Positions 10,015-20,278 of a stretch of DNA of 64,000 nt are shown here, piece after piece (position 1 is the stretch's first letter; each line of letters begins with the position of its first letter). Under the pieces are notes generated by a model that was not told where the DNA came from, did not search any database, and saw only the letters and a list, made by a program, of their open reading frames with translations. The stretch spans positions 4,092,001 to 4,156,000 of the forward strand of contig CM071590.1 in assembly GCA_036429605.1 (NCBI GenBank), given 5' to 3'. Origin of the DNA: Cladobotryum mycophilum. Lineage: Eukaryota > Ascomycota > Sordariomycetes > Hypocreales > Hypocreaceae. The position numbers and the translations under genes are program-made.

Positions 10015-11020
10015 GAAGGGAGGTTAAAAGCTGTTCAATCAATCAATCTCCACTCGCATTATTTGGCACGAATATGCCGGATCCCCACCAGCTGCATTGT
10101 CCAATGGTTTGTCTGCGGAACGTCTTCACCGCTGACTGATGACAATCTCCACGTGCATCTCATTATTATTAGCAACTCCTGCCGCAGAAGTAAGAGGCAA
10201 GATAACTGCAATCTTTTTCCTTCTTTTCGTATGCATCATGTTGGGACCGCCCATGCACATGATTTCGGAAGCATGTTGGTTTCCCTCCTCCCACCTAGGT
10301 AAGCAAGGTAAGTAAGTACTAAGGTATGCATCTTGCCCGCGGTACTTTCAAATGTCTAACAACGACCCGTAGGTGTATAAATAGTGCCGCGCGTAGTCTG
10401 TTTCTTATTCCCTCTTAGTAAAGTATGGATGGCTTTCTGGTGTGTTGGTTGGTTACCTACCTAGGCATTGGTCAACAGCGGCCAAAGAGCTGGCGATGCT
10501 CGCGCTTGTGGCGGAGAAACAGAACGGATACAACCCTACGGTTTCATCCTTCACCTTTGTCGGTTAAGTGCAAAGTGCGGGAGTACAGACAAGTAGGACT
10601 CATACTCGTAGTAGTAGTCATACCAACTCGTCACACTCACAACACCAAGTTTTTCCAAGGCCATAATATGAAACCTGTTGCACTTGAACTCAGGCCGTCA
10701 GGCATCTTATCAAGAAAAAGTTTTGGATAAACGCCCTGTTCGCGGTGCCTGATTCGCTTCTCCCAGCGGCCGCAGGTGCGCCTCAACTCAAAGCTCCCTT
10801 CGCTTATGCGCAACCCTGGCCCGCTTCTCTCCCCCTTGGCAATCTAGGACATGCATGTACTTACTTGTATGATTACCATTGTTGCCCTGCACTGCATTAC
10901 ACTCGTGAAAGAAAGAAAAAGAAAAAAAGATGAAAAAAAGGGAGAGACAGACAGACAGAGAGCCAAATAAAACGTTGTCCTTTTTTTGTGAATCAAGAAG
11001 GATTACCGCTGGGTCGGATC

Positions 11021-11034
11021 ATGCATATATGCAT
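11021..11034. repeat. Perfect 14-bp palindrome
   Basis: ATGCATATATGCAT is its own reverse complement. It could be a dimeric-factor binding site or chance in an AT-rich context. Confidence 0.6.
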
Positions 11035-11125
11035 GCACTCGTTAATTAATTTTTGACACATGTCGGTGTGTGCATGAACGGACGAAACATGGAAAAACAA
11101 AAGCATCCAATTTATTTACATCATG

Positions 11126-11155
11126 CTGCATTGCACTGCATTGCATTGCATTGCA
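11126..11155 (+). repeat. Pentanucleotide (TTGCA/CTGCA)n repeat
   Basis: Six consecutive 5-bp units in intergenic DNA, followed by a stretch alternating TTTTGATTTCG-like units to about 11206. Seen directly. Confidence 0.8.
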
Positions 11156-12460
11156 TGTGTTGTGTGTTGGGTTTGATTTCGATTTTGATTTCGGTTTTGG
11201 TTTTTGACTCAACTCCGTACCTTTGCATCCAACCTGCATTCATAGCCCTGACTTGACTACATACATTCCATCCATTCCCCCACCCAACTAACAACCTGAG
11301 TATTTGGGGATTAGACATCTCATCATGGCTTTAATCCTTTGGTGGTTAGGGCCGGCTTTTTAGAGTCAAGGCTCTTGCGCCTCGGTGTGATAAGAAAAGA
11401 TAGAAGGATCCATGTGAGGGGAGGGGCTTTGTCTTTGGTCCCATCCTCTTTTGGGCCTCCATGACTGAGGGGAACCTTGAAGCCATGGAGGAGAGGAGGG
11501 AGCTAAACCCTGAAAGGCCTTTGGCGTCCGATCAAGCGCTGCAACCAAAATAAGCAATGGAATCCATCCATCCAATGGATGCTTGCCCTAACATGGACCG
11601 CCCCGAGGAATGGCAGTAGAACTTTCCAACGGCTGCTCTACTAAGGCACTAAATAAATAAGATCTTCCAGCGCCAGCATTTCCTTGAAGAAATAGCATTA
11701 TATAGGTCAGCTCTAGATCTTGTCCAAGGGCAAAAATCAAAAAACCACCACTTCACCTAGCTCACAAACCGAGGCGAAGCTCCCCGAAAATGCTTCGTTG
11801 GACTCTCACCCAACTGACGCTCTGTGCGGTTGCAGTGCATCGTCTGACAGACAAGGCCAGACATTGTGAGGCCACATCACAGACACATATCCACTGCAAT
11901 GGCACTCTGTTCCTGCATCGAGCATCAGGCACAAACGGAATTTTGTGTTCACTCCATCGTCTTCCCCCCTTCGTATCTGAGTCAAAAGGAACAGGTCGAG
12001 AGACTTGATGACGCGTATGGTGAGGGGGGAGGAGGAAGCAAAGAGCTACACCGAGATGGTCTTGATGCGATCATCTCTTGCCCGGCACAGCCTTGATGCC
12101 CCCCTCCTCATCCTCGTGTCACTGTCTCGGCGTGCCTCTCTGTCTTGTGATGCTATGTCTTTTTTCAGTGGCAAATGGCAGCCTACGAGCCTCTATATCA
12201 TCAATGCGGCAGTGGAGGTAGCCCATCTTGGAGTCTGTTTCGGAGAGGCCTTCTGCTTGTACCTGAGGGTTACGCTGGACCACGTCAGCAAGCTGTCTAT
12301 GGATGCGATGTTGCAGTATCTAGACATGTTTTGTACTCGAGCATTCTCAACATGGCAAGTGTTGGTCTTCAGCTACTACACCTCCCCCGCCCCTCCCCCC
12401 ACCACTAACCCAAGTTTAGCTGTCCGTACCTGGATTTGTTCCCCAATGGGGATACTGATG

Positions 12461-12490
12461 GGCGCTGGTGGGCGCTGGTGGGCGCTGATG
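12461..12490 (+). repeat. 10-bp tandem repeat, three copies
   Basis: GGCGCTGGTG twice, then GGCGCTGATG. Intergenic and GC-rich. Confidence 0.8.
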
Positions 12491-13315
12491 GGGGAGGAGG
12501 GCCGCTCTCATGATCACAGGCTCGGACGCTTTGGTTGAGACTCTAGAAGAAGCTTAAGCGGCAGTGGCGCACTGACCGGCCGAGCCCTCCTAAATCGAAA
12601 GCGCTCAGGCCACTTTCCACGTGGAGGGGGCCTGCCGATCACCCACATGCAATTTAACAGACTCTCTCTGTCCTCGCCTTTCTAACTGTTCTCGAGAATC
12701 AGAAACGCATTGCCGGGCCATTAATTAACTGCTTTGTCATGCCGCGTACCTGCCTAGTACTAAGAGAGAGTTGATGCTTACAGTCTCTAACTTGTTTCTA
12801 CAAAAATTCCATTCCAGCACGGCCAACAAGAGAAGTCTCTTTGGAACTGACTCACTCACTGCGTTCACTAATGGCAAAACCCTTCAACCAACATTTTACC
12901 TAATGCGAATTCACCTACCCAGGTAGGCAGGCAAGTATGAGCAGTGTTTGCTAACCTAGAGGGCAAACATGACGGAAGAAAAGCCCTCGGCATCACAAGA
13001 CTGCGAGTGCGTCCGTTTGTCTCTCCACTTTCCAACATGACAATAGAAAATCACAACTCGAGCATAGTTATTGTATTATACGCAAATGGAAGTCGGATGC
13101 ACAACTCCAAGCTTGAGGTTTTTATCCATTGGATGCTGGCTGGCCTCCACACCATCAGAGTTCACGATGTAGATGCAGTGGCATTCCTGTTCCGGCGAAA
13201 AGGACTTGCCAACATCAACTCTGAGGATAATCAGGACCGAATATACTTTCTAAGAATGGTAGTTGATTTGAACATGACGAAATCTCTGTATAGATTCATC
13301 TTTCAGCATGGCAAT

Positions 13316-13325
13316 TATAAAAAGG
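13316..13325 (+). promoter_or_regulatory. Probable TATA box of the secreted Cys-rich protein gene
   Basis: TATAAAAAGG lies 144 bp before the ATG at 13460, a plausible distance for a fungal core promoter with a leader of about 100 nt. Inference from sequence and position. Confidence 0.5.
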
Positions 13326-13362
13326 TAAAGTAGTCACAGTAAAAGGGAACAAGATACTCGAA

Positions 13363-13389
13363 CCATCAACACAATCAACACAATCAACA
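13363..13389 (+). repeat. 9-bp leader repeat (CAATCAACA), three copies
   Basis: One variant unit (CCATCAACA) and two exact units lie in tandem between the TATA box and the ATG at 13460, so probably within the 5' UTR. Confidence 0.8.
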
Positions 13390-13459
13390 CATCTTCTTAC
13401 ACATCGTTTTATCCTCTCATTACTACGAGATCAAGCAACTCAAAAAGAATACCAGAAAT

Positions 13460-13783
13460 ATGCAATTCTCAAACCTCTTCGTCGTGGCTCTGGCTGCCCT
13501 TCCCATTGCAAGCGCCTGCAAGTGTGTTCATATCAATTACCGGAGCAAGCAAGAATTATCCACCACCACATACTGCTGCGGCAAATTCGGTGGAAACCTC
13601 AAGGGCGACGACTGCGAGGCTCACTCCATCCGCAACAAGCTCAAGTCGTACTGGAACTGCTGCGCCGAGGAGTCCGGCGATAAATTGATCTCAGACTGCA
13701 GAGGGAAGTGGAGAGCCAACTCGGCCGACACAGCAGTGGACCAACAAGTCCAACAAGAAACCGTCCAGGTGAACGGATCTTGA
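13460..13783 (+). CDS. Small secreted cysteine-rich protein (effector-like)
   Basis: A 107-residue protein with a clean signal peptide (MQFSNLFVVALAALPIASA). The mature part has eight cysteines at 20, 22, 39, 40, 52, 67, 68 and 80, in the order C-C-CC-C-CC-C. Hydrophobins also have eight cysteines with two CC pairs, but in the order C-CC-C-C-CC-C, so this is not a hydrophobin. The tail after residue 85 is polar and Gln/Val-rich. A TATA box and compact leader precede it, and no intron is evident. Proteins of this size and Cys content are typical effector candidates or antimicrobial/surface proteins of fungi; no specific activity can be read from the sequence. Confidence 0.8.
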   Translation: MQFSNLFVVALAALPIASACKCVHINYRSKQELSTTTYCCGKFGGNLKGDDCEAHSIRNKLKSYWNCCAEESGDKLISDCRGKWRANSADTAVDQQVQQETVQVNGS

Positions 13784-15751
13784 AAGAGTGGATGGGCTGA
13801 CAGGGAAGATCGCCCTGTTCGCATCTGAGCGCATCGCTTTGTTCTGTCATAGCGCACCGCGACATTCACTATGAATCACCAACACAGAGCAGAGATTCTC
13901 GACGTCAGTTTTGAAGGGCGGAGGGTTGGACATATTAAGTGGAGATGTGTATATATTGCATCACTTATTGTACATACAAAGATGGGGCATCTGTGTCGGA
14001 GCTCTGAGCGAGCTTCAAAATAGCTCCATCAATTCATGTAAATGATTCTTTTTCTCACCATGTAATTATTTATGGTCTTTACATATTTATGACTTTGGTA
14101 TATTTTATGCAAGCTACATTAAGTCACGTTATGCATCATCGTCCCCTCCGCTTTCCTCAAAGAAGTCTGGACATCCAGAGGAAAGAGGCATTATCCATCT
14201 TACATAATTTTACATAGTTAGACATTCCCATACCTCAATGGCAATAATGCAACCTCTACCCAACCATCACCCTACCATCACCACCATCGCGCATTGACAC
14301 CAGGGTCGACTCTTCGATGAATTCTAGCGGCGCCCCGTTTTCGATGTTCCCTTTGGTTAGCCCCCGCTGACCTTTGCGCTGCTGATCTGCCGCCGGCAAG
14401 GCCCTCGACGGCAATAATGGGAAACTTGCCCTTCCCAAAAGCGTCTCCCGACATGAACCACTCTATTCCTCTTTGAGAACTCCCGGACAGCGACTTTATG
14501 AAGCATCAAGACAGCGACACCAGCTACACCTCCCTTTTAACCCTTTTGACCGATGAGAAACAACTCTGCTCTCCTCAGCGCGGTTCTTTGACTAAGTCAA
14601 GGGCGCACTTTGACAACTGTGACGACATCGAATCGGAGGCCGTCGTCGTCCTGGTTCCTGGTACCTGCATCTACCATCTCTCCCTGCGTCACATCCTCGG
14701 ATGACTGAGATTTCAGGATCACAAGACTACCTTTTCTAACTCGTCTCGGAACCCCATGGTAACGTCTCCTATCCTCCACAGACGCAAAACACACACGGCC
14801 ACTGCATTACATTACATCGCATCGAACGGCATAACCGATGCAAGGCACCAGTCGCGCATTATACTGTTCGGAGAATGCATCGCCACGGGCAAAGACAGCC
14901 AGGGAGTGGTGTGGCGTGGCGTGTCGTTGTCGTGTCGTGTCATCAAAGACAGTGAACGCCCGTCACCAACACCGCAGCCAGGTCACCGGGAGAAGATCAT
15001 TTCGCTTGTGAGCCGATGGAAAGCACGGCTCATGCATGGAATCTTTCAATCACTGTCTTCTTTTACATGGGAGTCCGTATATCACATGTACCATTCTTGG
15101 ATATGTCTCCATATGGATGTGGAGATGACGACGGCCAACTATCCCTGGATGCATTGGATCCCCTCTCGCTTACTGGTGCGGCCTGGCAGCCCCCTTCAGA
15201 TACCTATCCGTGTTCCGAATTCAATTCCGAGATTTGGAATTTCTTCGGCCTTCTTCATGGGGTATCAGACGCATTCAATATCTGCAGCATGCAACTGTCA
15301 ATGGTCGCAGTTGGGTATGCGGGAAATTCTCCATTATCAATATTGCGCAAGTCCGCATGCATAATAAGCAATTCCTTCACCTGACCCATCCGCAACTTGA
15401 TCAGCAGATCGCACTAGCCTGTAGAAGCGGAACACCATTTTTTTCTAACAATTTTTTCTCGTCCGCCACAACATCAACACTCCGCTGCGGACTTTGCAAA
15501 TTTTGGGTGGAGAACAGTTGTTATCTCGTATTATACACAACACTCTATAAAGTTACCACACCCATTTCCTAACAAGCAACTCGTATACATTTGTATGCCC
15601 AGGCTAGAATATTCTCGCATCGGTGGAGCTGTTCCACAGTTGAACCGTCTTGTACCGCCTGTACCAGATCTTTCGTCTCATCTCCGTTCCCGGCACACCG
15701 TTTCGGTATCCCCTAAATTGAACCACGCAAGCCACAACTACAAGCCATCCA
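13784..15751. other. Intergenic
   Basis: About 2 kb without a supported gene. A long open frame at 14756-15364 has no recognisable features. A TATAAA at 15546-15551 precedes the dehydrogenase ATG by about 200 bp and may be its core promoter. Confidence 0.45.
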
Positions 15752-16961
15752 ATGTCATCAACGGGTTCTGTCTTGGTGACGGGCGCCAACGGTGGGCTGG
15801 GTACGGCAATTGTGCAGCAAATCCTCAAAAATCCGGATATCGCATCCACCTACACGGGACTGTATGCCGTACGTAAGGCTGCAACGGCGTCTAATCTCCA
15901 AGCCGCTCTACGAGCCGCACCAAAGAACCACAAATATGAGACTGTGGATATTGATCTGAGTTCGTTGAGCAGTGTGAGAAAGGTGGCGGGAGACATCAAC
16001 AGCCGGGTTGCAAAGGGGGAGTTACCCAAGATTAGGGTACTTGTTCTGAATGCAGGGTATCAGGATCGGGAAGCTCAGGTAAGTCACTTTGGTTGCCGTG
16101 TCTAGAACAGCAAAGACAAGAAAATGGTCGGCTTCTAATGAATTGGGCCAGCCGGTGTTGAGTGGGGACGGACTCGAAATGACATGGCAAGTGAACCACC
16201 TTGCCAACATGCTCCTGTCTCTCTTGTTACTTCAGAGCATGGATGAGGAGAATGGACGGATTCTTGTTCTTGCGAGCCAGTCACACGAGTAAGCCCCAAA
16301 CATACATCACTTGTCTTAGAGGAGTGGCGCTGACTCTCACAGTGTGGATGACCCTCGCAATACGCCCTTAGTCGAATTCAGGGGAATTACTACCCTCTAT
16401 CCAGGAGCAGAGAAACTATCCAGAGGGCAGTTGTTTGACAATACGGTGCCAGAGCACGCTGGGTTCATACGATATGGATCTAGCAAGCTTGCCGTCGTCA
16501 TGTTCATGTATGGAAGCCTCGAGCGAGGATATTTGCATCAAAGCTAACTTTGTCTCGTTAGAAAAGAGCTTGCGAACCGCATCGCAAAGGACCCCAAACT
16601 TCACAACATCTCAGTCATCGGACTCGATCCTGGTGGCATGGCTACTGACCTTGGCCGGAACGCTGGCTTCCTCATTCGTGTTGTCCTCATGAAAATAGTG
16701 CTACCTCTGCTTGCCGAGATTTGGGTCAGGGTGAGCCCAAACGGACTCCTTCGGCCGGTGTGGAAGAGCTCTTCGGATGTTGTCCGCGCATTATTCGAAA
16801 TTGAAACACCCAGGGGAGAGCTGCTGTACCTGAATGGGTCGGATGTGTATCCGATAGGCAAGGAGGCGAAGGATGAGGAGAAGAGGAGGGATATGTGGAA
16901 TCACAGTCTCGAGGCTGCCAAGATTGCGGAGGGAGATACTGTTTTGGTGGACTGGAAATGA
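15752..16961 (+). CDS. Short-chain dehydrogenase/reductase (SDR), four exons
   Basis: NAD(P)-dependent oxidoreductase of 342 residues. Exons are 15752-16078, 16152-16288, 16343-16507 and 16562-16961; their phases close exactly (1,029 nt). The cofactor motif TGANGGLG is at residues about 9-16, and VLNAG is the NNAG-like motif at the end of exon 1. The catalytic Tyr and Lys are in YGSSK near the end of exon 3. DPGGMATDL follows, as in retinol-dehydrogenase/Bli-4-like fungal SDRs. Introns are 53-73 nt with GTAAGT, GTAAGC and GTATGG donors. The substrate is unknown and no biosynthetic cluster surrounds it. The acceptor of intron 1 (CCAG at 16151) is the least certain boundary. Confidence 0.85.
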
Positions 16962-17892
16962 GGTGGAGGAACAGATTCAGCCTTGAATAGCTGATCCCTT
17001 GTCTTTTGTGCATTGTATACATGGAGTGCAGGGTGTCATACCAGACACCCCGGAAGAGCTACCAGGGTATATGGTTTGGCGTTTTGTCGAAAATAAACGA
17101 GGCGCATACGGAGCACAAGGATGCTTTATTGGTTTAAACCACCAAACCCCTCATCTCATAAAAAGCCCTGCCGTAAGAAATGAATGATCATCCAGTCTCC
17201 CTTGCGTTTGTCTTGAGTGCCTCACTATTCCCTCGAGTTTTAATCAAAATTTGCCAGAGTGATAGGCTGCGTTTAATCGAAATGACCATTCAGCCTTTTT
17301 TCACAGTAATATGTTCCAGATCGTGACACTCGTGCAAATTAAACATGCCCATCAAGAACCACTTCGCGCTTGTCTCAGATCTGCCCTGTCAACCCTATCA
17401 TAACCCATCATAGGGATATTTCTCTCCCTCGAATTGTCTATGGGAAATGAATACGTCATCCCTAGATAGAAAAGAAAAGAAAAAGCCTTGGTAGTAAGAT
17501 GAGGGCATATCGGGCGTTGCTTTATCCTTTTTTTCTTTCTTTTTTATAGTCGGATGGTTTCAAAAATGTTTGGTCTAGATTTGATTGCCGAGGGCGGCCA
17601 AATTAGGATACTTGCCAATAGATGATTTCACCAAGTCACAACGAAAGTACCAGATGTTTTGTTCTTTTAACCTAATTATCATTATCAAATTATTGAATAG
17701 TTTCTGATACTTTTTTCTTATCTCCAATTCAATTGCTGAGACGGAATAGAACACAAGAAAGTGGTAGACTGGGAAAGCTTGTAGGGTAAGATATTTGTAG
17801 AGATGCAGTCCAACACCTTGATGCTCTCCAGTCTGAACAGACAGGTTCGCATGCATATAGCTATTTGACCAATATTAAGATGCCACATTTCA
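16962..17892. other. Intergenic, convergent gene ends
   Basis: It lies between the 3' ends of two convergent genes. T-rich stretches occur near 17525-17547. An open frame at 17575-17856 (-) has no support. Confidence 0.45.
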
Positions 17893-19038
17893 TTATGGTG
17901 AAGGCTTTTCTGGTTGAGGAGGTACTCCTATAATCCCAGCCTCTTCGCCATTTCCTTGTTCAGAGGGCTCTGCCTGCAGCACCGCGAGCTCTTCTTGTGA
18001 AGCTTCAGTAGCTCTAGGAGCAGCGGGATCAATATCAATCATCTTACGCAAGTCTGTTCGGTAACCTTGGCATTGAATGTTACCCATCAAGCCCAACCAA
18101 TAGACAATGATACCACCAAGAACACCCGAGACGATGGCCAAAGGTGTTGCACTGCCTGAGCAGAATGGAAAGTTCTTAGGAGACCCTACCATACTCAGGA
18201 TGAATAGGCAGGCACGCGCGGCCGCAGAGTAGAGGAAAAACACGAAATGAAATGTGCCTCCGCAACAAAACATAAGTGACCACGGAAGCATAATGACGAC
18301 CCAGCACGACGCAAGTATTCCTGCAAATGCCGGTCCAAATCCTCGATTTGTTGCGGTAAAGTAACTGATGAGAACCAAGGCGGCGCCGACGACCATCAGA
18401 ACAGGAATTGCAACCATGATGGCAAACCGACGCCAAACTCGGCGACGCAACTTGCTGATGATGACAAGGTAACAACCTAGTACTGGTGCAACGAGGTATG
18501 GGAGCAACCACGATCCTGGAGGAAGCGTGCTGTCCTTACCCAAGCCTGCGGAGCCCCGATAGACAAGCAGGATATGAACCAGTAAAGGGGCAGCGTCGGT
18601 CAAGGCTATTTTGGTCCATTGAGCGGCAGTCAATGGCGAAGCATCCTGAGACTCGCGTTCACTGCCAAAATAATAGAGTCCTGGCCATGATTTAGGGTCT
18701 GAGTTCCGGGCCATGGCAAAGACGGCCACGGAAGAGGGCATGAGTGAGCGCGTGCAATTCCATTCTATGGCACGCCAAAACTTCTTGAGACGATGGCCCA
18801 CGCGATGCCTGACTGTCGTTGGCGCGAGTTGCTGGTGAGTCTCTGCTGAGAATAATATGGGTAACTCCACGATCCACCAGCTGCCGCAAAGTATCACCAG
18901 AGCACCGATGAAGATGATCCAGTCGAGGATATTGGCCGAACAGTTTGAATCTCCATTTTTGGCGCTTGATGGGGGTTTGTGGCCGGAAGCGCGCGAGGAC
19001 AACTCCTGGTGTTGTAGAATGACCCCTGTAAGATGCAT
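17893..19038 (-). CDS. Polytopic membrane protein, unknown function
   Basis: A 381-residue protein from ATG at 19038; the frame is open further upstream but has no earlier ATG before a stop. Numbering from that ATG, hydrophobic segments suggest about six membrane spans. They include IIFIGALVILCGSWWIV (about 40-60), SWLLPYLVAPVLGCYLVIIS, IMVAIPVLMVVGAALVLISY, ILASCWVVIMLPWSLMFCC, a segment around ARACLFILSMVG, and PLAIVSGVLGGIIVYWLGLMG. The C-terminal about 50 residues are cytosol-like, acidic and Pro/Glu-rich. I do not recognise the family. A CTTACAG just after the ATG could be a splice acceptor for an unseen upstream exon, so the N-terminus is provisional. Confidence 0.7.
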   Translation of the reverse strand: MHLTGVILQHQELSSRASGHKPPSSAKNGDSNCSANILDWIIFIGALVILCGSWWIVELPILFSAETHQQLAPTTVRHRVGHRLKKFWRAIEWNCTRSLMPSSVAVFAMARNSDPKSWPGLYYFGSERESQDASPLTAAQWTKIALTDAAPLLVHILLVYRGSAGLGKDSTLPPGSWLLPYLVAPVLGCYLVIISKLRRRVWRRFAIMVAIPVLMVVGAALVLISYFTATNRGFGPAFAGILASCWVVIMLPWSLMFCCGGTFHFVFFLYSAAARACLFILSMVGSPKNFPFCSGSATPLAIVSGVLGGIIVYWLGLMGNIQCQGYRTDLRKMIDIDPAAPRATEASQEELAVLQAEPSEQGNGEEAGIIGVPPQPEKPSP

Positions 19039-20278
19039 TGCTGTAAGGTACGAGGGCAAGGGCCTGAAACAGCCGCCGTTACCCCAGATTGATGATTGGA
19101 TGATGATGAAGCAAGCTGCAGGCCGCGAATCGTGACATGCTCAAGTCGCCAGAGCTCGATGTTTTGAATAAGTTGAATTTTGAATCTGTTCCTGAAGGCA
19201 AGAGGGATGAATTAGTACGGTGTAGCAATACGAGTAAATACGGGCGAGACATTGAAAAGAAGCTTATATCTATAAGGCATTGCTTGGTTGTATAGTGTCT
19301 TGGCGACAGATAAGATCGGCCCAAATGGCTGCCGGGTTAGATTTGATGCGACTTTCTGGCTCTGGAGGAGCTACTCGATGCCAATTTGGAGTTCTCCTGA
19401 TCGAAAGACCATGTATTTTGTCTGCGATCTTCTAATTAGAGGGAAAGAAGTTGCTGGTCGAGTCATATCTGATGACATGAGGATTCGTCTGCCACATCGT
19501 CGATGCATTATCCGGCGGTTAGGGCCGTCAGACCTCCCCACTCAGGCTAAGAAGTCGTCGCAACCACTCAATTGGCCTGAAACGCTCATGGAACGGCGCC
19601 TGGCCACAAAACCCTGGACCCCAGTTTGCAACTCAACCTGGAGTTGATGGCTTGGTTGGACGATGATCTCTCGCGATCTCATGCCGAAAGTGGACGTGGC
19701 CTCCTGCATCTGAAATTGGCAGAATTCAGCTCGCAAGATTGTTGTTGTTTTGTTGTTGTCGATGAGCGGTAGCAGCCGCATGTGTTGTTCGCTTTTTCAT
19801 GTTTAAGCGACGCTTTTGCTTGATTGATATTTGATGGGGGACCCCTTGATATTTCGACTCGTGACTTTTTGTTTCGACAGGAAGGTGCTGCTGCATGTGT
19901 ATTGTGCTTGCCTTCTTGCTTGACCTTCATTTAGTTGGGGCAGCGACAAAACAGTTCTTTCATTTTCATCCATTCACACAATCTTTTTCTTGATTTCTCT
20001 TCAATTTGTCCCACATCAACTGATTCATTCTGATCGCTATTAATTCACTCATTCCCTCTCGTTCATCTGTTCTTTCCGTCATCATCGATTCACGGTCCAT
20101 TCCAATTGCTTCCATCAATCAAATCAATCAATCCAAACTACAGCAGCACTGACCGAACACTTGCGGGTCATACTTCAACGCCTCCCGCCTGTAACGGACC
20201 CTGTAGCCGCTAAGGCAGCGCCGTTAGCCTCCTGAGCCCCTCCAACTCCCTAAAAAAGAATCATCCCCCCACCAAACA
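19039..20278. other. Intergenic, divergent promoters
   Basis: Shared upstream region of two divergent genes. No supported ORF. It contains short AATC repeats around 20114-20133 and runs of pyrimidine-rich sequence before 20279. Confidence 0.45.

Larger units (their letters stand above)
9118..13459. other. Gene-poor region with simple repeats
   Basis: About 4.3 kb without a gene I can support. Frames at 10425-10730, 11790-12008 and 12005-12538 show no domains, signal peptides or credible splice structure. The stretch carries several short tandem repeats and a palindrome, listed separately. The right end must hold the promoter of the secreted-protein gene at 13460. Confidence 0.5.

Noticed and set aside
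12005..12538. 177-codon open frame
   Set aside because: It runs through a 10-bp tandem repeat and has no domain; probably chance.
12944..13333. 129-codon open frame upstream of the secreted Cys-rich gene
   Set aside because: It starts with GTG, has no domain or signal peptide, and its end overlaps the probable TATA box of the gene at 13460.
13460..13783. Hydrophobin assignment
   Set aside because: Eight cysteines are present, but the CC pairs fall at positions 3-4 and 6-7 instead of 2-3 and 6-7.
14756..15364. 202-codon open frame
   Set aside because: No recognisable motif, no splice context and composition typical of non-coding DNA read by chance.
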